Assembly (NCBI GenBank): GCA_017525235.1 | Contig: JAFXTC010000043.1 | Span: forward strand, 1 to 37,837 | Reading direction: 5' to 3' | From: Bacteroidaceae bacterium | Lineage (GTDB): Bacteria > Bacteroidota > Bacteroidia > Bacteroidales > Bacteroidaceae | DNA length: 37,837 nucleotides | Shown: one piece after another, positions 26,447 through 34,442 of the stretch | Numbering within the stretch: position 1 is the first letter of the stretch | How the letters are laid out: each line of letters opens with the position of its first letter | Made by a program: the position numbers and the translations under genes | Notes under the pieces: model-generated | The model's database searches: none | Seen by the model: only the letters and a program-made list of their open reading frames with translations | Told to the model about the DNA's origin: nothing

Positions 26447-28195
26447 ATGGAATGGTTTCTTAATCTGCTGACGAACACTTCTGGCGTAGGTCATATTGTT
26501 ATGTTGTACGCCTTAGTAATAGCAGTGGGTATTGCATTAGGTCGTGTAAAAATAGGCGGTAATAAGAATGGAATAGCCTTGGGCGTAACCTTCGTGCTGT
26601 TCGTGGGCATCCTGATGGGACATCTTCACAAAAGTGCGGGTGTTGTATCTACAGATGGTTTCGCGGCTCCAGAAAACGTGCTGACGTTTATTCAGGATTT
26701 CGGTCTGATACTGTTTGTATATTGTATAGGTATTCAGGTGGGTCCAGGCTTTATGGAATCCTTCAAGACGGGAGGCCTTAAGATGAACCTTATTGCCATA
26801 GGTATTGTGTTGCTGAACGTGATCTGTTGCATAAGCCTTTTCTTTATGATATTTTACAAGGGAGGCAGTATGGCGGGCGAGAACAGTCGGAGTTTGGCCA
26901 TGATGGTGGGTGTGCTTTGCGGAGCCATTACCAATACCCCTGGATTGGGTGCTGCTACAGAAGCCTGCGGTACCATCTTTGGTTCCAATGCCCCTTCCAT
27001 TGCCAACGGTTATGCCTGTGCTTATCCCCTTGGCGTAGTAGGTATTATTCTGGCTATTATTGCTGTCCGTCTTCTTACACGCACTTCGTTGAAAGAAGAG
27101 CAGGAGGCTTTGGAGCAGGAGAAGGCGGCCAATCCGCATGCTACGCCTCATCGTATGACTATTTCTTGTAAAAACCCTTATATAGTCGGTAAGACCATCC
27201 TGCAGATTCGTGAGTTCCTGGGGCGCGACTTCGTGTGCAGTCGTATCCTTCAGCAAGGACATGTGAGAATCCCCAATCGTGATACTATATTAGGTGATGG
27301 CGATTTGCTGTATGTTACTTGTGCAGAAGCAGATACGGAAGCTGTGAAGGCTTTTATTGGCCCAGAGGACAACAGCATTGTATGGGAGGAACAGGATGTT
27401 CCTATGGTGAGTAAACACGTGTTGGTGACACAGCCCCAGATGGCAGGCAAGACTTTGGGCGAAATACATTTCAGTAGCGTATATGGCGTGAATGTGACAC
27501 GTATCCGCCGTGGCGACCTTAACCTCTTTGCTGAACGTAACCTTCGTCTTCAGATGGGCGACCGTTTGGTTGTCGTCGGGCCTGAGGATGCTGTAGACCG
27601 TGTGGCAGCCAAGATGGGTAACAGTGTTAAGAAACTGGATCACCCCAACCTTTCAGCTATTTTCATCGGCATACTCGTGGGTATTGTCTTTGGCTCTATA
27701 CCTTTTGCTCTTCCTGGTGTTCCTACTCCCGTCAAGTTGGGTTTGGCTGGAGGTCCGCTGATAGTGGCTATCGCTATAGGGGCATACGGCTACAAGTTCA
27801 AGATGAATGCCTATACCACTACCAGTGCTAATCTGATGTTGCGCGAGATAGGTTTGGCTCTCTTCCTTGCCAGTGTGGGCATAAAGGCAGGTGCCAACTT
27901 TGTGGATACCGTAATAGACGGTGACGGACTGACCTACGTATGGTGTGGTTTCCTGATAACCGTACTTCCTATTCTTATTATGGGAATTGTGGCACGCAAA
28001 TGGGCAAAAATCAACTATTGCACACTTATGGGCCTGATAGCCGGAGCAACCACCGATCCGCCAGCATTGGCTTTTGCCAATCAGTCGGCAGGCAACGAGG
28101 CACCTGCAGTAGGGTACAGCACAGTATACCCTTTGAGCATGTTCTTGCGTATCCTTACCGCTCAGCTCATCATCCTGCTGCTTTGTGTAGCATAG
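26447..28195 (+). CDS. AspT/YidE/YbjL-type antiporter with two TrkA-C domains
   Basis: 582 residues from the ATG at 26447 (MEWFLNLL); an in-frame TTG at 26438 is a less likely start. Architecture: an N-terminal membrane half with five or so TM helices (for example [31 protein letters not shown]), two cytoplasmic RCK/TrkA-C domains at about 205-370 ([20 protein letters not shown] and [20 protein letters not shown]), and a C-terminal membrane half ([17 protein letters not shown] to the end). This is the aspartate:alanine exchanger family; in Bacteroidales the substrate is generally unknown, possibly dicarboxylates. A role with succinate made near the mutAB step is only an inference from the divergent position. 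Confidence 0.9.
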   Translation: MEWFLNLLTNTSGVGHIVMLYALVIAVGIALGRVKIGGNKNGIALGVTFVLFVGILMGHLHKSAGVVSTDGFAAPENVLTFIQDFGLILFVYCIGIQVGPGFMESFKTGGLKMNLIAIGIVLLNVICCISLFFMIFYKGGSMAGENSRSLAMMVGVLCGAITNTPGLGAATEACGTIFGSNAPSIANGYACAYPLGVVGIILAIIAVRLLTRTSLKEEQEALEQEKAANPHATPHRMTISCKNPYIVGKTILQIREFLGRDFVCSRILQQGHVRIPNRDTILGDGDLLYVTCAEADTEAVKAFIGPEDNSIVWEEQDVPMVSKHVLVTQPQMAGKTLGEIHFSSVYGVNVTRIRRGDLNLFAERNLRLQMGDRLVVVGPEDAVDRVAAKMGNSVKKLDHPNLSAIFIGILVGIVFGSIPFALPGVPTPVKLGLAGGPLIVAIAIGAYGYKFKMNAYTTTSANLMLREIGLALFLASVGIKAGANFVDTVIDGDGLTYVWCGFLITVLPILIMGIVARKWAKINYCTLMGLIAGATTDPPALAFANQSAGNEAPAVGYSTVYPLSMFLRILTAQLIILLLCVA

Positions 28196-28218
28196 GAGGA
28201 TGAGCTCGGTAATCTTTT

Positions 28219-29985
28219 CTAACGCATTCTGGTACCCGTACGGGCTTCCACTACATTAACAACATAGTCTCCCAACTTCTCGCAAGCGTTGATGAGGTCC
28301 ATGTATATGGTGCCCACAGCGTAAGTGTACTGGTGGTTGTTGATGTCGATGATATTCTTTGACTTCAACTGATCGCGGTAGTTGTTAATCTCGTTCTCTA
28401 TGTTATAGCAACGGTTAACATTGAAGTAGTCCTTGCGTCCGTTTATCAGCTGGTTCATGTGTGTGAGGGCCTGGTCGGTAAGACCCATCATCTGGTGCAG
28501 ATGGTTGTATTGTGCATCGTTGAAGTGGTCTTCCTTGCCTTGATACTTCCGGCTGATGGTGCGAGCCATGTTGTAGCAACTGTCTCCGATGCTCTCCAAT
28601 TCGGAAATCTCGCGCAACATACCGCGAATCTTGGCCTTCGTCTCGTCGCTGAGGTGGGCGTCGCTCACCTGGTCCAAATAGTTGGCGATTTCCAGTTCCA
28701 GCTTATCTGAGATATTTTCGTATTTCTCGATGCGAGAGTAAAGTTGGCTGAACTCTGTCTCCTGGTTGCTCTTTTTCATGCCTGTGGAGGTGGAGGAGAG
28801 CGTCAGCAGCTCGCGGACCATGTTGAACATGCGCTGCATGCGGGCTGCGAAGGCCGCTATCTCCTTTTGGGCCTCCAACACGGAGAGCTCGGGCGTCTTC
28901 ATGATGCCAGAGGTGATGAAGTGCAGGCGGAAGTCTTCCTCCTCGTCCACCTTCTTGGGCTTGATGACCCAGCATACCAGTTTCTCAATTTGTGGGATGA
29001 ACCAGATAAGGATGAATGTGTTTGCTACGTTGAAGCATGTGTGGAATGCTGCCAGCACGAAGTTCAGCTTGCTCGCATTGGCCATGAAGGCTGCCACACC
29101 TGCCGATTCTTTTGTCATTTCCACGTCGTAGCCCACGAATCCACATACGGCATCGACGAACGCACGGAATACGAACAAAATCCAGAACACACCGAAGAAG
29201 TTGAAGAACATGTGCGAGAGCGCTGCCCGACGGGCTTGAGTGTTAGCCGAGAGGGCCGCCAGATTTGAGGTGATGGTAGTGCCGATATTTTCGCCCATTA
29301 CCAGTGCAATACCCTGATAGATGGGCATCGCACCTGTGGAGCAAAGAAGCATAGTGAGAGCCATTACTGCTGCTGATGACTGCACACAGAACGTGAGTAT
29401 GCCCCCCAAGAACAGGAAGATGATGGTGGTGGAGAAGGCATTTGGGTCGAACGACATGAAGAAGTCGGTCACAGCAGGGTTGTTGCCCATATCCATTGAT
29501 GTGCCCGTTGCCTTCAGGGTTGTCAGTCCAAGCAGCAGCAGTCCTAATCCGAAGAGGAAGTCACCGACGTAGCGGTGCCTCTTCATGTAGATGAGGATGA
29601 TGCCTATGAAGAAGCCGATGTAGGACACGAAGCTGATGTCGAAGGTCGAAGCTTCGCCGCCTCCCGATGTGCCGATGGCCATAATCCATGCCGTTAGCGT
29701 CGTACCGATATTGGCACCCATGATAACAGAAATGGCTTGTGCCAGTGTCAGCAAACCGGCATTGACGAACGAGACCGTCATGACGGTGGTAGCTGTGGAG
29801 GACTGTACGGAAGTTGTGACCACCATACCCGTGATTACACCCGTAAAGCGGTTTGTGGTCATTGCACCAAGGACATGGCGCAACTGTGGGCCAGCCATTT
29901 TCTGCAGTGCCTCGCTCATAGATTTCATACCGAACATGAGCAATGCCAGAGAGCCCAAAAGCTTAAATACGACAAGCAAAGACAT
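28219..29985 (-). CDS. Na+/phosphate cotransporter with PhoU-like domain
   Basis: 588 residues. Two inverted Na/Pi repeats with hallmark motifs TTSVQSSTATTVM (about 54-66) and FCVQSSAAVMAL, and about eight to ten TM helices up to residue 340. Residues about 370-580 form a PhoU-like four-helix region (ELESIGDSCYNMARTI; INACEKLGDYVVNVVE). Expected to import phosphate with Na+, or to balance it, with the PhoU part modulating the carrier. Convergent with the AspT-type gene (23 bp apart); I see no clear hairpin between them. Confidence 0.92.
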   Translation of the reverse strand: MSLLVVFKLLGSLALLMFGMKSMSEALQKMAGPQLRHVLGAMTTNRFTGVITGMVVTTSVQSSTATTVMTVSFVNAGLLTLAQAISVIMGANIGTTLTAWIMAIGTSGGGEASTFDISFVSYIGFFIGIILIYMKRHRYVGDFLFGLGLLLLGLTTLKATGTSMDMGNNPAVTDFFMSFDPNAFSTTIIFLFLGGILTFCVQSSAAVMALTMLLCSTGAMPIYQGIALVMGENIGTTITSNLAALSANTQARRAALSHMFFNFFGVFWILFVFRAFVDAVCGFVGYDVEMTKESAGVAAFMANASKLNFVLAAFHTCFNVANTFILIWFIPQIEKLVCWVIKPKKVDEEEDFRLHFITSGIMKTPELSVLEAQKEIAAFAARMQRMFNMVRELLTLSSTSTGMKKSNQETEFSQLYSRIEKYENISDKLELEIANYLDQVSDAHLSDETKAKIRGMLREISELESIGDSCYNMARTISRKYQGKEDHFNDAQYNHLHQMMGLTDQALTHMNQLINGRKDYFNVNRCYNIENEINNYRDQLKSKNIIDINNHQYTYAVGTIYMDLINACEKLGDYVVNVVEARTGTRMR

Positions 29986-30017
29986 AGAATTTCTTGTAAA
30001 GTTAAATTATGTTGCTG

Positions 30018-30025
30018 CAAAAGTA
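30018..30025 (-). promoter_or_regulatory. Possible -7 element of the Na/Pi gene
   Basis: Minus strand TACTTTTG, 33 bp before the ATG. No convincing -33 TTTG at the right distance. Confidence 0.35.
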
Positions 30026-30125
30026 AGAAATAAATTTTATATTCGCAGAAATTTCCGTCAAAAAATACAAGACTCTGTTTTTTCTGCAACTGAGCCACAT
30101 ATTTTTTTTGATTTGTGCTTTTGGC

Positions 30126-30157
30126 CTTTTGTATTAATAGTCGTCTCCTTTTTTTGA
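30126..30157 (+). repeat. Dispersed repeat, copy 1
   Basis: CTTTTGTATTAATA (30126-30139) followed by GTCGTCTCC and a T7 run. The same 14-mer followed by ATCGTGTCCCC and a T run recurs at 34345-34378, 4.2 kb away. Copy 1 lies just upstream of the promoter of the esterase-phosphodiesterase gene. Confidence 0.65.
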
Positions 30158-30174
30158 ATTTTTCTCGAAAATGT

Positions 30175-30205
30175 TTTGCGTATTGAACATTATGGCGTAT
30201 CTTTG
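30175..30205 (+). promoter_or_regulatory. Promoter of the esterase-phosphodiesterase gene
   Basis: TTTG (30175-30178), 19 bp, TATCTTTG (30198-30205): a full consensus match. Transcription would start near 30212, which rules out the in-frame ATG at 30211 and supports the one at 30247. Confidence 0.75.
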
Positions 30206-30246
30206 CGCCAATGCCTCCTCTATTAAACATATTACATAATGATATC

Positions 30247-32370
30247 ATGAAAAAGTATTTGTATCTGATGGCGGCACTGCTGCCTACATGCTGTAGTACA
30301 ACTCTTTGGGCACAAGGCGATGCTAACTATGATGAAGCTAAGGTGCCTGCTTTTACGTTGCCTGACCCTTTGCTTTGTAATGATGGTAATCGTGTAAACA
30401 ACATTAAAGAGTGGGAACGGAAACGGCGACCTGAATTGCTGCAATTGCTTGCCGATCAGGAATATGGACGTACGCCTATAGGTAAGGTTAAGACTTCTTG
30501 CCAGTTGGTTTACAAGAATCCACAGGCTCTAGGGGGCTTGGCCACTTCGGAGCAGGTAATGTTGACTTTCAATGGGCAAGGTCAGAAACGCAAGGCACTA
30601 TTGCTTGCTTATATTCCCAATAAGCGTGAGGGACGTGTTCCTGTTTTCATCGGATACAACTTCATGGGTAACCACAGTATTACTTCTGACACTACAGTTC
30701 TATACTCGCCTTATTTTGAACAGATTACTGACAAAAACAGTCCATTGCTGCAACGTAACATCCAGTTTTTCCGCTGGCCGCTGGAGGATATTGTGCGTAG
30801 AGGTTATGCTGTTGTTACTATGTGTTATCAGGATATCTTCCCTGATAGGGCAAACGGTACTCCTGGGAGTATCATTCCGCTCTTCCCCGAAAATCGTGAT
30901 GGCGATGCTCGTTGGCAGGCTTTAGGTGCCTGGGCTTGGGGCAGCAGCCGTATAGCCGACTGGGTGCAACGCCAACCGTGGGCCAATGCCGGACAGATGG
31001 CAATCATTGGTCATTCACGTCAGGGAAAGGCTGCACTTTGGGCTGGAGCTCAGGATGAACGTTTCCAGGTGGTAATCTCCAATAACTCTGGTTGTGGAGG
31101 TGCTGCTCTTTCCAAGCGAGCCTATGGCGAGACGGTAGGGCGCATTACACGTTCTTTTCCGCATTGGTTCTGTCCTGCTTTCTCCAGATATGCTGAGAAC
31201 GAGCAGGCGATGCCCTTCGACCAGCATGAATTGCTCGCACTGATAGCTCCCCGCCGCCTTTACGTTGCCAGTGCCGAGGAAGATAGGTGGGCCGACCCTC
31301 GCGGTGAGTTCCTTGCTGCTCAGGCAACGACTCCCGTATTTGCCCTCTATGGGTTGAAGGGTATTGAAAGCACTGCTATGCCAGCTGTTCATCAGCCTAT
31401 TCAGAATCAGGTAGCTTATCATATCCGTGCAGGAAAACACGATGTTACAACCTACGATTGGCATAGGTATATGGATTTTTGCGACCGAGCTTTCAACCAT
31501 CCTAATCCCACGTTGCGCCCGAGTCTTACAGCCGTTCCTCTGGCCAGTCATGTACTGGTGATAGGCATAGACGGGTGGGGTAGTTATAGCCTTGCCAAAG
31601 CCCATGATATTCCTAATATCCGTTCGTTGATGGCACAAGGGTGCTATACACTAAAGAAACGCTCTGTGCTGCCCTCCAGTTCGGCACTCAACTGGGCCTC
31701 GATGTTCAACGGAACTTGTCCTGAATTTCATGGCTATACGGAATGGGGCTCGCAGACACCGGAAATTCCTTCCATAGAACTGAACGAACATAATATATTC
31801 CCTTCTATTTTCTCATTGCTGCGCAAAGCTCGCCCTGATGTTGTTACGGGGTGCCTTGCTGAATGGGGCGGAATAAAACACGTAGTGGATTCCTTGGCTA
31901 TCGATAATTATTCTACAGCTGCAAACTGGAAGAAAGACCATGAGGAGCTATGTCGGATGGCAGAAGATTTTATCAATCAGCGCAAACCCACCTTGCTGGC
32001 TGTTTGCTGGGACCAACTTGACCATACAGGACATGCCATAGGTCATGATACTCCTGAGTATTACCAGACGTTGGCAAATTTGGATGTCCTTGTAGGCCGT
32101 CTCATAAAGGCGCTGAAGCAAGCGGGCATCTACGACGATACTATCATTATCCTGACTGCCGACCACGGCGGCAAGGACAAAGGACACGGTGGTAAGTCGT
32201 TATTAGAGATGGAACATCCCTTCATCATCTGCGGCAAGGGAATACGTCAGGGAATGGAGATAAAAGAACCCATGATGCAATATGATACGGCTGCCACACT
32301 GGCCCACATCTTTGCTCTCCCCACTCCCCTTTCTTGGGTAGGACATCCTCTTCTCTCTGTGTTCAATTAA
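30247..32370 (+). CDS. Exported fusion: CE15-like esterase plus alkaline-phosphatase-superfamily phosphodiesterase
   Basis: 707 residues from the ATG at 30247, chosen because of the promoter and the signal peptide (MKKYLYLMAALLPTCCST). Residues about 35-415 match the CE15 glucuronoyl-methylesterase-like alpha/beta hydrolase: GHSRQGKAAL with nucleophile Ser257, an acidic site in SAEEDRWADP (about 342-351) and His398 in AGKHDVTTYDW. Residues about 433-707 are a nucleotide pyrophosphatase/phosphodiesterase-type domain: VIGIDGWG metal site (440-443), LPSSSALNWASMFNG with the Ser nucleophile region, DQLDHTGHAIGH and TADHGGKDKGHGG. CE15 enzymes cleave glucuronate esters linking xylan to lignin; the partner domain hydrolyses phosphodiesters or related bonds. 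I know of no standard fusion of these two. A frameshift-free single frame supports a real fusion. Confidence 0.9.
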   Translation: MKKYLYLMAALLPTCCSTTLWAQGDANYDEAKVPAFTLPDPLLCNDGNRVNNIKEWERKRRPELLQLLADQEYGRTPIGKVKTSCQLVYKNPQALGGLATSEQVMLTFNGQGQKRKALLLAYIPNKREGRVPVFIGYNFMGNHSITSDTTVLYSPYFEQITDKNSPLLQRNIQFFRWPLEDIVRRGYAVVTMCYQDIFPDRANGTPGSIIPLFPENRDGDARWQALGAWAWGSSRIADWVQRQPWANAGQMAIIGHSRQGKAALWAGAQDERFQVVISNNSGCGGAALSKRAYGETVGRITRSFPHWFCPAFSRYAENEQAMPFDQHELLALIAPRRLYVASAEEDRWADPRGEFLAAQATTPVFALYGLKGIESTAMPAVHQPIQNQVAYHIRAGKHDVTTYDWHRYMDFCDRAFNHPNPTLRPSLTAVPLASHVLVIGIDGWGSYSLAKAHDIPNIRSLMAQGCYTLKKRSVLPSSSALNWASMFNGTCPEFHGYTEWGSQTPEIPSIELNEHNIFPSIFSLLRKARPDVVTGCLAEWGGIKHVVDSLAIDNYSTAANWKKDHEELCRMAEDFINQRKPTLLAVCWDQLDHTGHAIGHDTPEYYQTLANLDVLVGRLIKALKQAGIYDDTIIILTADHGGKDKGHGGKSLLEMEHPFIICGKGIRQGMEIKEPMMQYDTAATLAHIFALPTPLSWVGHPLLSVFN

Positions 32371-32453
32371 CTGACCGAATATATTAATATGTCGTTTCCC
32401 AGTTTGATTTCCCCTCGCAATTTTCCTGTATTATAAAGGTATGGGAGCTGAAT

Positions 32454-32485
32454 TTTGAGGGGAAAAAGATAAAACGCTATCTTTG
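32454..32485 (+). promoter_or_regulatory. Promoter of the small-protein gene group
   Basis: TTTG (32454-32457), 20 bp, TATCTTTG (32478-32485), a full consensus match. Transcription should start near 32492. Confidence 0.75.
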
Positions 32486-32515
32486 CACTGAAAAAGATGT
32501 AAAATTCGTGACCAT

Positions 32516-32545
32516 ACTCCCGATTTTCTTATAAAATTCAGGAGT
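32516..32545 (+). other. Leader stem-loop
   Basis: ACTCCCGATTTT (32516-32527) pairs with AAAATTCAGGAGT (32533-32545) around CTTAT, with small internal irregularities. It lies about 25 nt into the predicted transcript. There is no T run, so a regulatory leader or operator is more likely than a terminator. Confidence 0.45.
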
Positions 32546-32560
32546 ACACTCTCAAAATTC

Positions 32561-32773
32561 ATGGAATTATGTACAAGAGCCCTATTACCCGCAAATCCGG
32601 ACATTTCATACAAGTCTTTCATGATTAATGTGAATAAAAGAGTTTACATGAATGAGGACTTGCTCCTGTTAGAAAGAGATGCGAAGAAGTGGATAAGGTG
32701 GGATGGCACATTAAAAGAAATACATGGGTTCTTATTACAATATGGTTGCTTGGACCATGAGCAAACAAAATAA
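32561..32773 (+). CDS. Possible small protein, 70 residues
   Basis: ATG at 32561, starting MELCTRALLPANPDISYKSF and ending in LLQYGCLDHEQTK. No family recognised. It is supported by its place between a strong promoter and an exported-protein gene that starts 7 bp after its stop. Composition is not decisive, so this may also be leader RNA. Confidence 0.35.
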   Translation: MELCTRALLPANPDISYKSFMINVNKRVYMNEDLLLLERDAKKWIRWDGTLKEIHGFLLQYGCLDHEQTK

Positions 32774-32780
32774 CTCCTTC

Positions 32781-33149
32781 ATGAGACAACTATTCACTTT
32801 ATTATTCCTCATCCTGGCCCTTGCTGCTAAGGCTCAGCAGATTTCGTATATTGAGGAGACCAGGAGCTGGTACTATGTCTATGATGACAAGGGCAAGAAA
32901 ATCGGCGGCCTGTCGCGCGGCAGCATCGGAGAACTGAAAGGTTGGGGTACAGACTTTCTTGTGGCTAAGTACTACTCTTTCTATCGCATCTATGATGCCA
33001 AGGGCAAGGTGCTGAAAGCGATGAATGTCTCTGACGTGGGTGAGATAGTGGGCGTCAGCGGCAACATCATTACCAGCCGCAAAGGCAGCTGGATCTTCAC
33101 ATGGAACAAGGAGGGCAAGAAGATTAGTTCGAGGACGGCATCAAAATAA
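32781..33149 (+). CDS. Small exported protein with YD-x-x-GK-type repeats
   Basis: 122 residues from the ATG at 32781, which opens a signal peptide (MRQLFTLLFLILALAAKAQ); longer in-frame starts upstream would bury it. The mature chain has three imperfect repeats: YYVYDDKGKKIGGLS, YRIYDAKGKVLKAMN and WIFTWNKEGKKISS, joined by SIGEL and DVGEIVGV segments. This looks like a small beta-propeller-like or stacked beta-strand protein; similar short proteins are frequent in Bacteroidales. Function unknown. Confidence 0.75.
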   Translation: MRQLFTLLFLILALAAKAQQISYIEETRSWYYVYDDKGKKIGGLSRGSIGELKGWGTDFLVAKYYSFYRIYDAKGKVLKAMNVSDVGEIVGVSGNIITSRKGSWIFTWNKEGKKISSRTASK

Positions 33150-33240
33150 AAGATGCTGCAGAATGAAAAAATCTCACTTCCGGATTAAATTTTCTGAACT
33201 TCGTTCTATATTATAGATGTAACCCATAATTGCATTAGTC

Positions 33241-33690
33241 ATGAGAACAAGCAGACAGTTTTTTGAAGAGCTCCGAAAAGAGTTGGAGAGCAGAAAGCGC
33301 GAAACAACAAGGTTCCTGTGGAGCCGCACCTATATCATGAAACAGAAAGGTCAGACTGTTTGTTTCTTCAGAATGATCGAGCGCACAGACAGCACGCTCA
33401 CCTTCGCCCTGAATAAGAAAGGCAACCACGAAACGCTGACAGGAATGATTTTTGTCCCTGATGGCGAAGAGCGCGAGGTGTGCGGCTTCGACTGGCAAGG
33501 CAAAAAGGCCTTCCTCACAGCCGACCACTATATAGAACGTGGCTACAAAGGCCGACGACCCGAAGGCCAAGAGCCGCAGCTGCTGATTGGCGACGAATGG
33601 GTGAACTTCAGCAAGATGAATGAGGCGATACAACGTATGGACGAACGTTTCTTAAATTGTTTGAAATCAGAGGATGATGAAAAAGCGTGA
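33241..33690 (+). CDS. Hypothetical cytoplasmic protein, 149 residues
   Basis: No signal peptide or TM. Charged N-terminal helix (FFEELRKELESRKRETT), a beta-rich middle, and an acidic C-terminus. No family recognised. Its end overlaps the start of the next gene by 17 bp (in another frame), so the two are probably translated together. No clear -7 element lies in the 91 bp before it. Confidence 0.6.
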   Translation: MRTSRQFFEELRKELESRKRETTRFLWSRTYIMKQKGQTVCFFRMIERTDSTLTFALNKKGNHETLTGMIFVPDGEEREVCGFDWQGKKAFLTADHYIERGYKGRRPEGQEPQLLIGDEWVNFSKMNEAIQRMDERFLNCLKSEDDEKA

Positions 33691-34120
33691 GTTAACTAGA
33701 GAACAGAAGTTCTTCGCAGAGTCGGCTTGGCTGCTGTTCGAGAATAAAGAACGCATTCTGGCCGACCCTAGTATGGCTCATGTTCCCATAGATATGCCGA
33801 ACTGCTTGGCATACTTTGGCTCGAAAGCATTCGAGGGCGCTACCATCGGAGCATATCTGGAGTGGTGGAGTGGAGAGCTGGGCCATAGAGTAGACAAGCA
33901 GGGTGACCCATTCTTAGTGCTTCGTGTTGCAGGAAGCCCCTTGTCGGGAATGAACAAATGTCAGATAGTTAAGCAAAATGGAGAGCAGGGCATTGTTTGG
34001 TTAAGCAGTTTTCCAAGTACCTGGAAATCGTTCTCGCATATTTGTCAGCGATATAGAGAATCAACGTACAATGGTACAATCTATACATTGGAACAAGTTG
34101 TCCACTTGCTGAAAGCATAG
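33674..34120 (+). CDS. Hypothetical cytoplasmic protein, 148 residues
   Basis: Two start options: ATG at 33674 or 33677 (MKKRELTREQKFF). Contains AYLEWWSGELGHRVDKQGDPFLVLRVAGSPLSGMNKC, quoted here only to its core, and ends in a helix (YTLEQVVHLLKA). No family recognised. Overlap with the upstream gene suggests co-function, perhaps a two-protein complex. Confidence 0.6.
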   Translation: MMKKRELTREQKFFAESAWLLFENKERILADPSMAHVPIDMPNCLAYFGSKAFEGATIGAYLEWWSGELGHRVDKQGDPFLVLRVAGSPLSGMNKCQIVKQNGEQGIVWLSSFPSTWKSFSHICQRYRESTYNGTIYTLEQVVHLLKA

Positions 34121-34236
34121 AACGAGATTTCCGTTGCATGGAAACAAATTGGAGGATTAATTTGAATTCATAAACAAACTTGCCATTTGCTAAACAACAA
34201 ATAATGTATTGAGGGTGGATTTGGTATGTAAATTTA

Positions 34237-34343
34237 ATGTTTACAAACATTCTTTCGTGTATATTTTTAATGTCTGTAAACATTTTTATTTATATTATTT
34301 GGATGTTTGGAAACATTTTTATTTGTGTTATTAGGATGTTTGG
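34237..34343. repeat. 33-bp tandem repeats built on ATGTTT-N2-AAACAT dyads
   Basis: Three 33-bp units lie end to end at 34245-34277, 34278-34310 and 34311-34343. At each junction is a dyad: 34237-34250 (ATGTTT-AC-AAACAT), 34270-34283 (ATGTCT-GT-AAACAT) and 34303-34316 (ATGTTT-GG-AAACAT), exactly 33 bp apart, with a left half-site again at 34336. The rest of the gap 34121-34442 is AT-rich with no gene. Confidence 0.8.
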
Positions 34344-34344
34344 A

Positions 34345-34378
34345 CTTTTGTATTAATAATCGTGTCCCCTTTTTTTGA
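34345..34378 (+). repeat. Dispersed repeat, copy 2
   Basis: CTTTTGTATTAATA (34345-34358) followed by ATCGTGTCCCC and a T run; it matches copy 1 at 30126-30157. It directly follows the 33-bp repeat array. Confidence 0.65.
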
Positions 34379-34442
34379 GAATTTTGTTTGGCAGATTTGA
34401 AAATTTTGTAAGTAACTTTTGAGAATTTTGTATACCTTGCCT

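Noticed and set aside
30211-30246. ATG at 30211 as start of the esterase-phosphodiesterase
   Set aside because: The promoter at 30175-30205 would start transcription at about 30212, after this ATG, and the signal peptide begins at 30247.
33241-34120. Single gene broken by a frameshift
   Set aside because: The two frames overlap by 17 bp, the second has its own paired ATG codons, and neither product looks truncated; two coupled genes are simpler.
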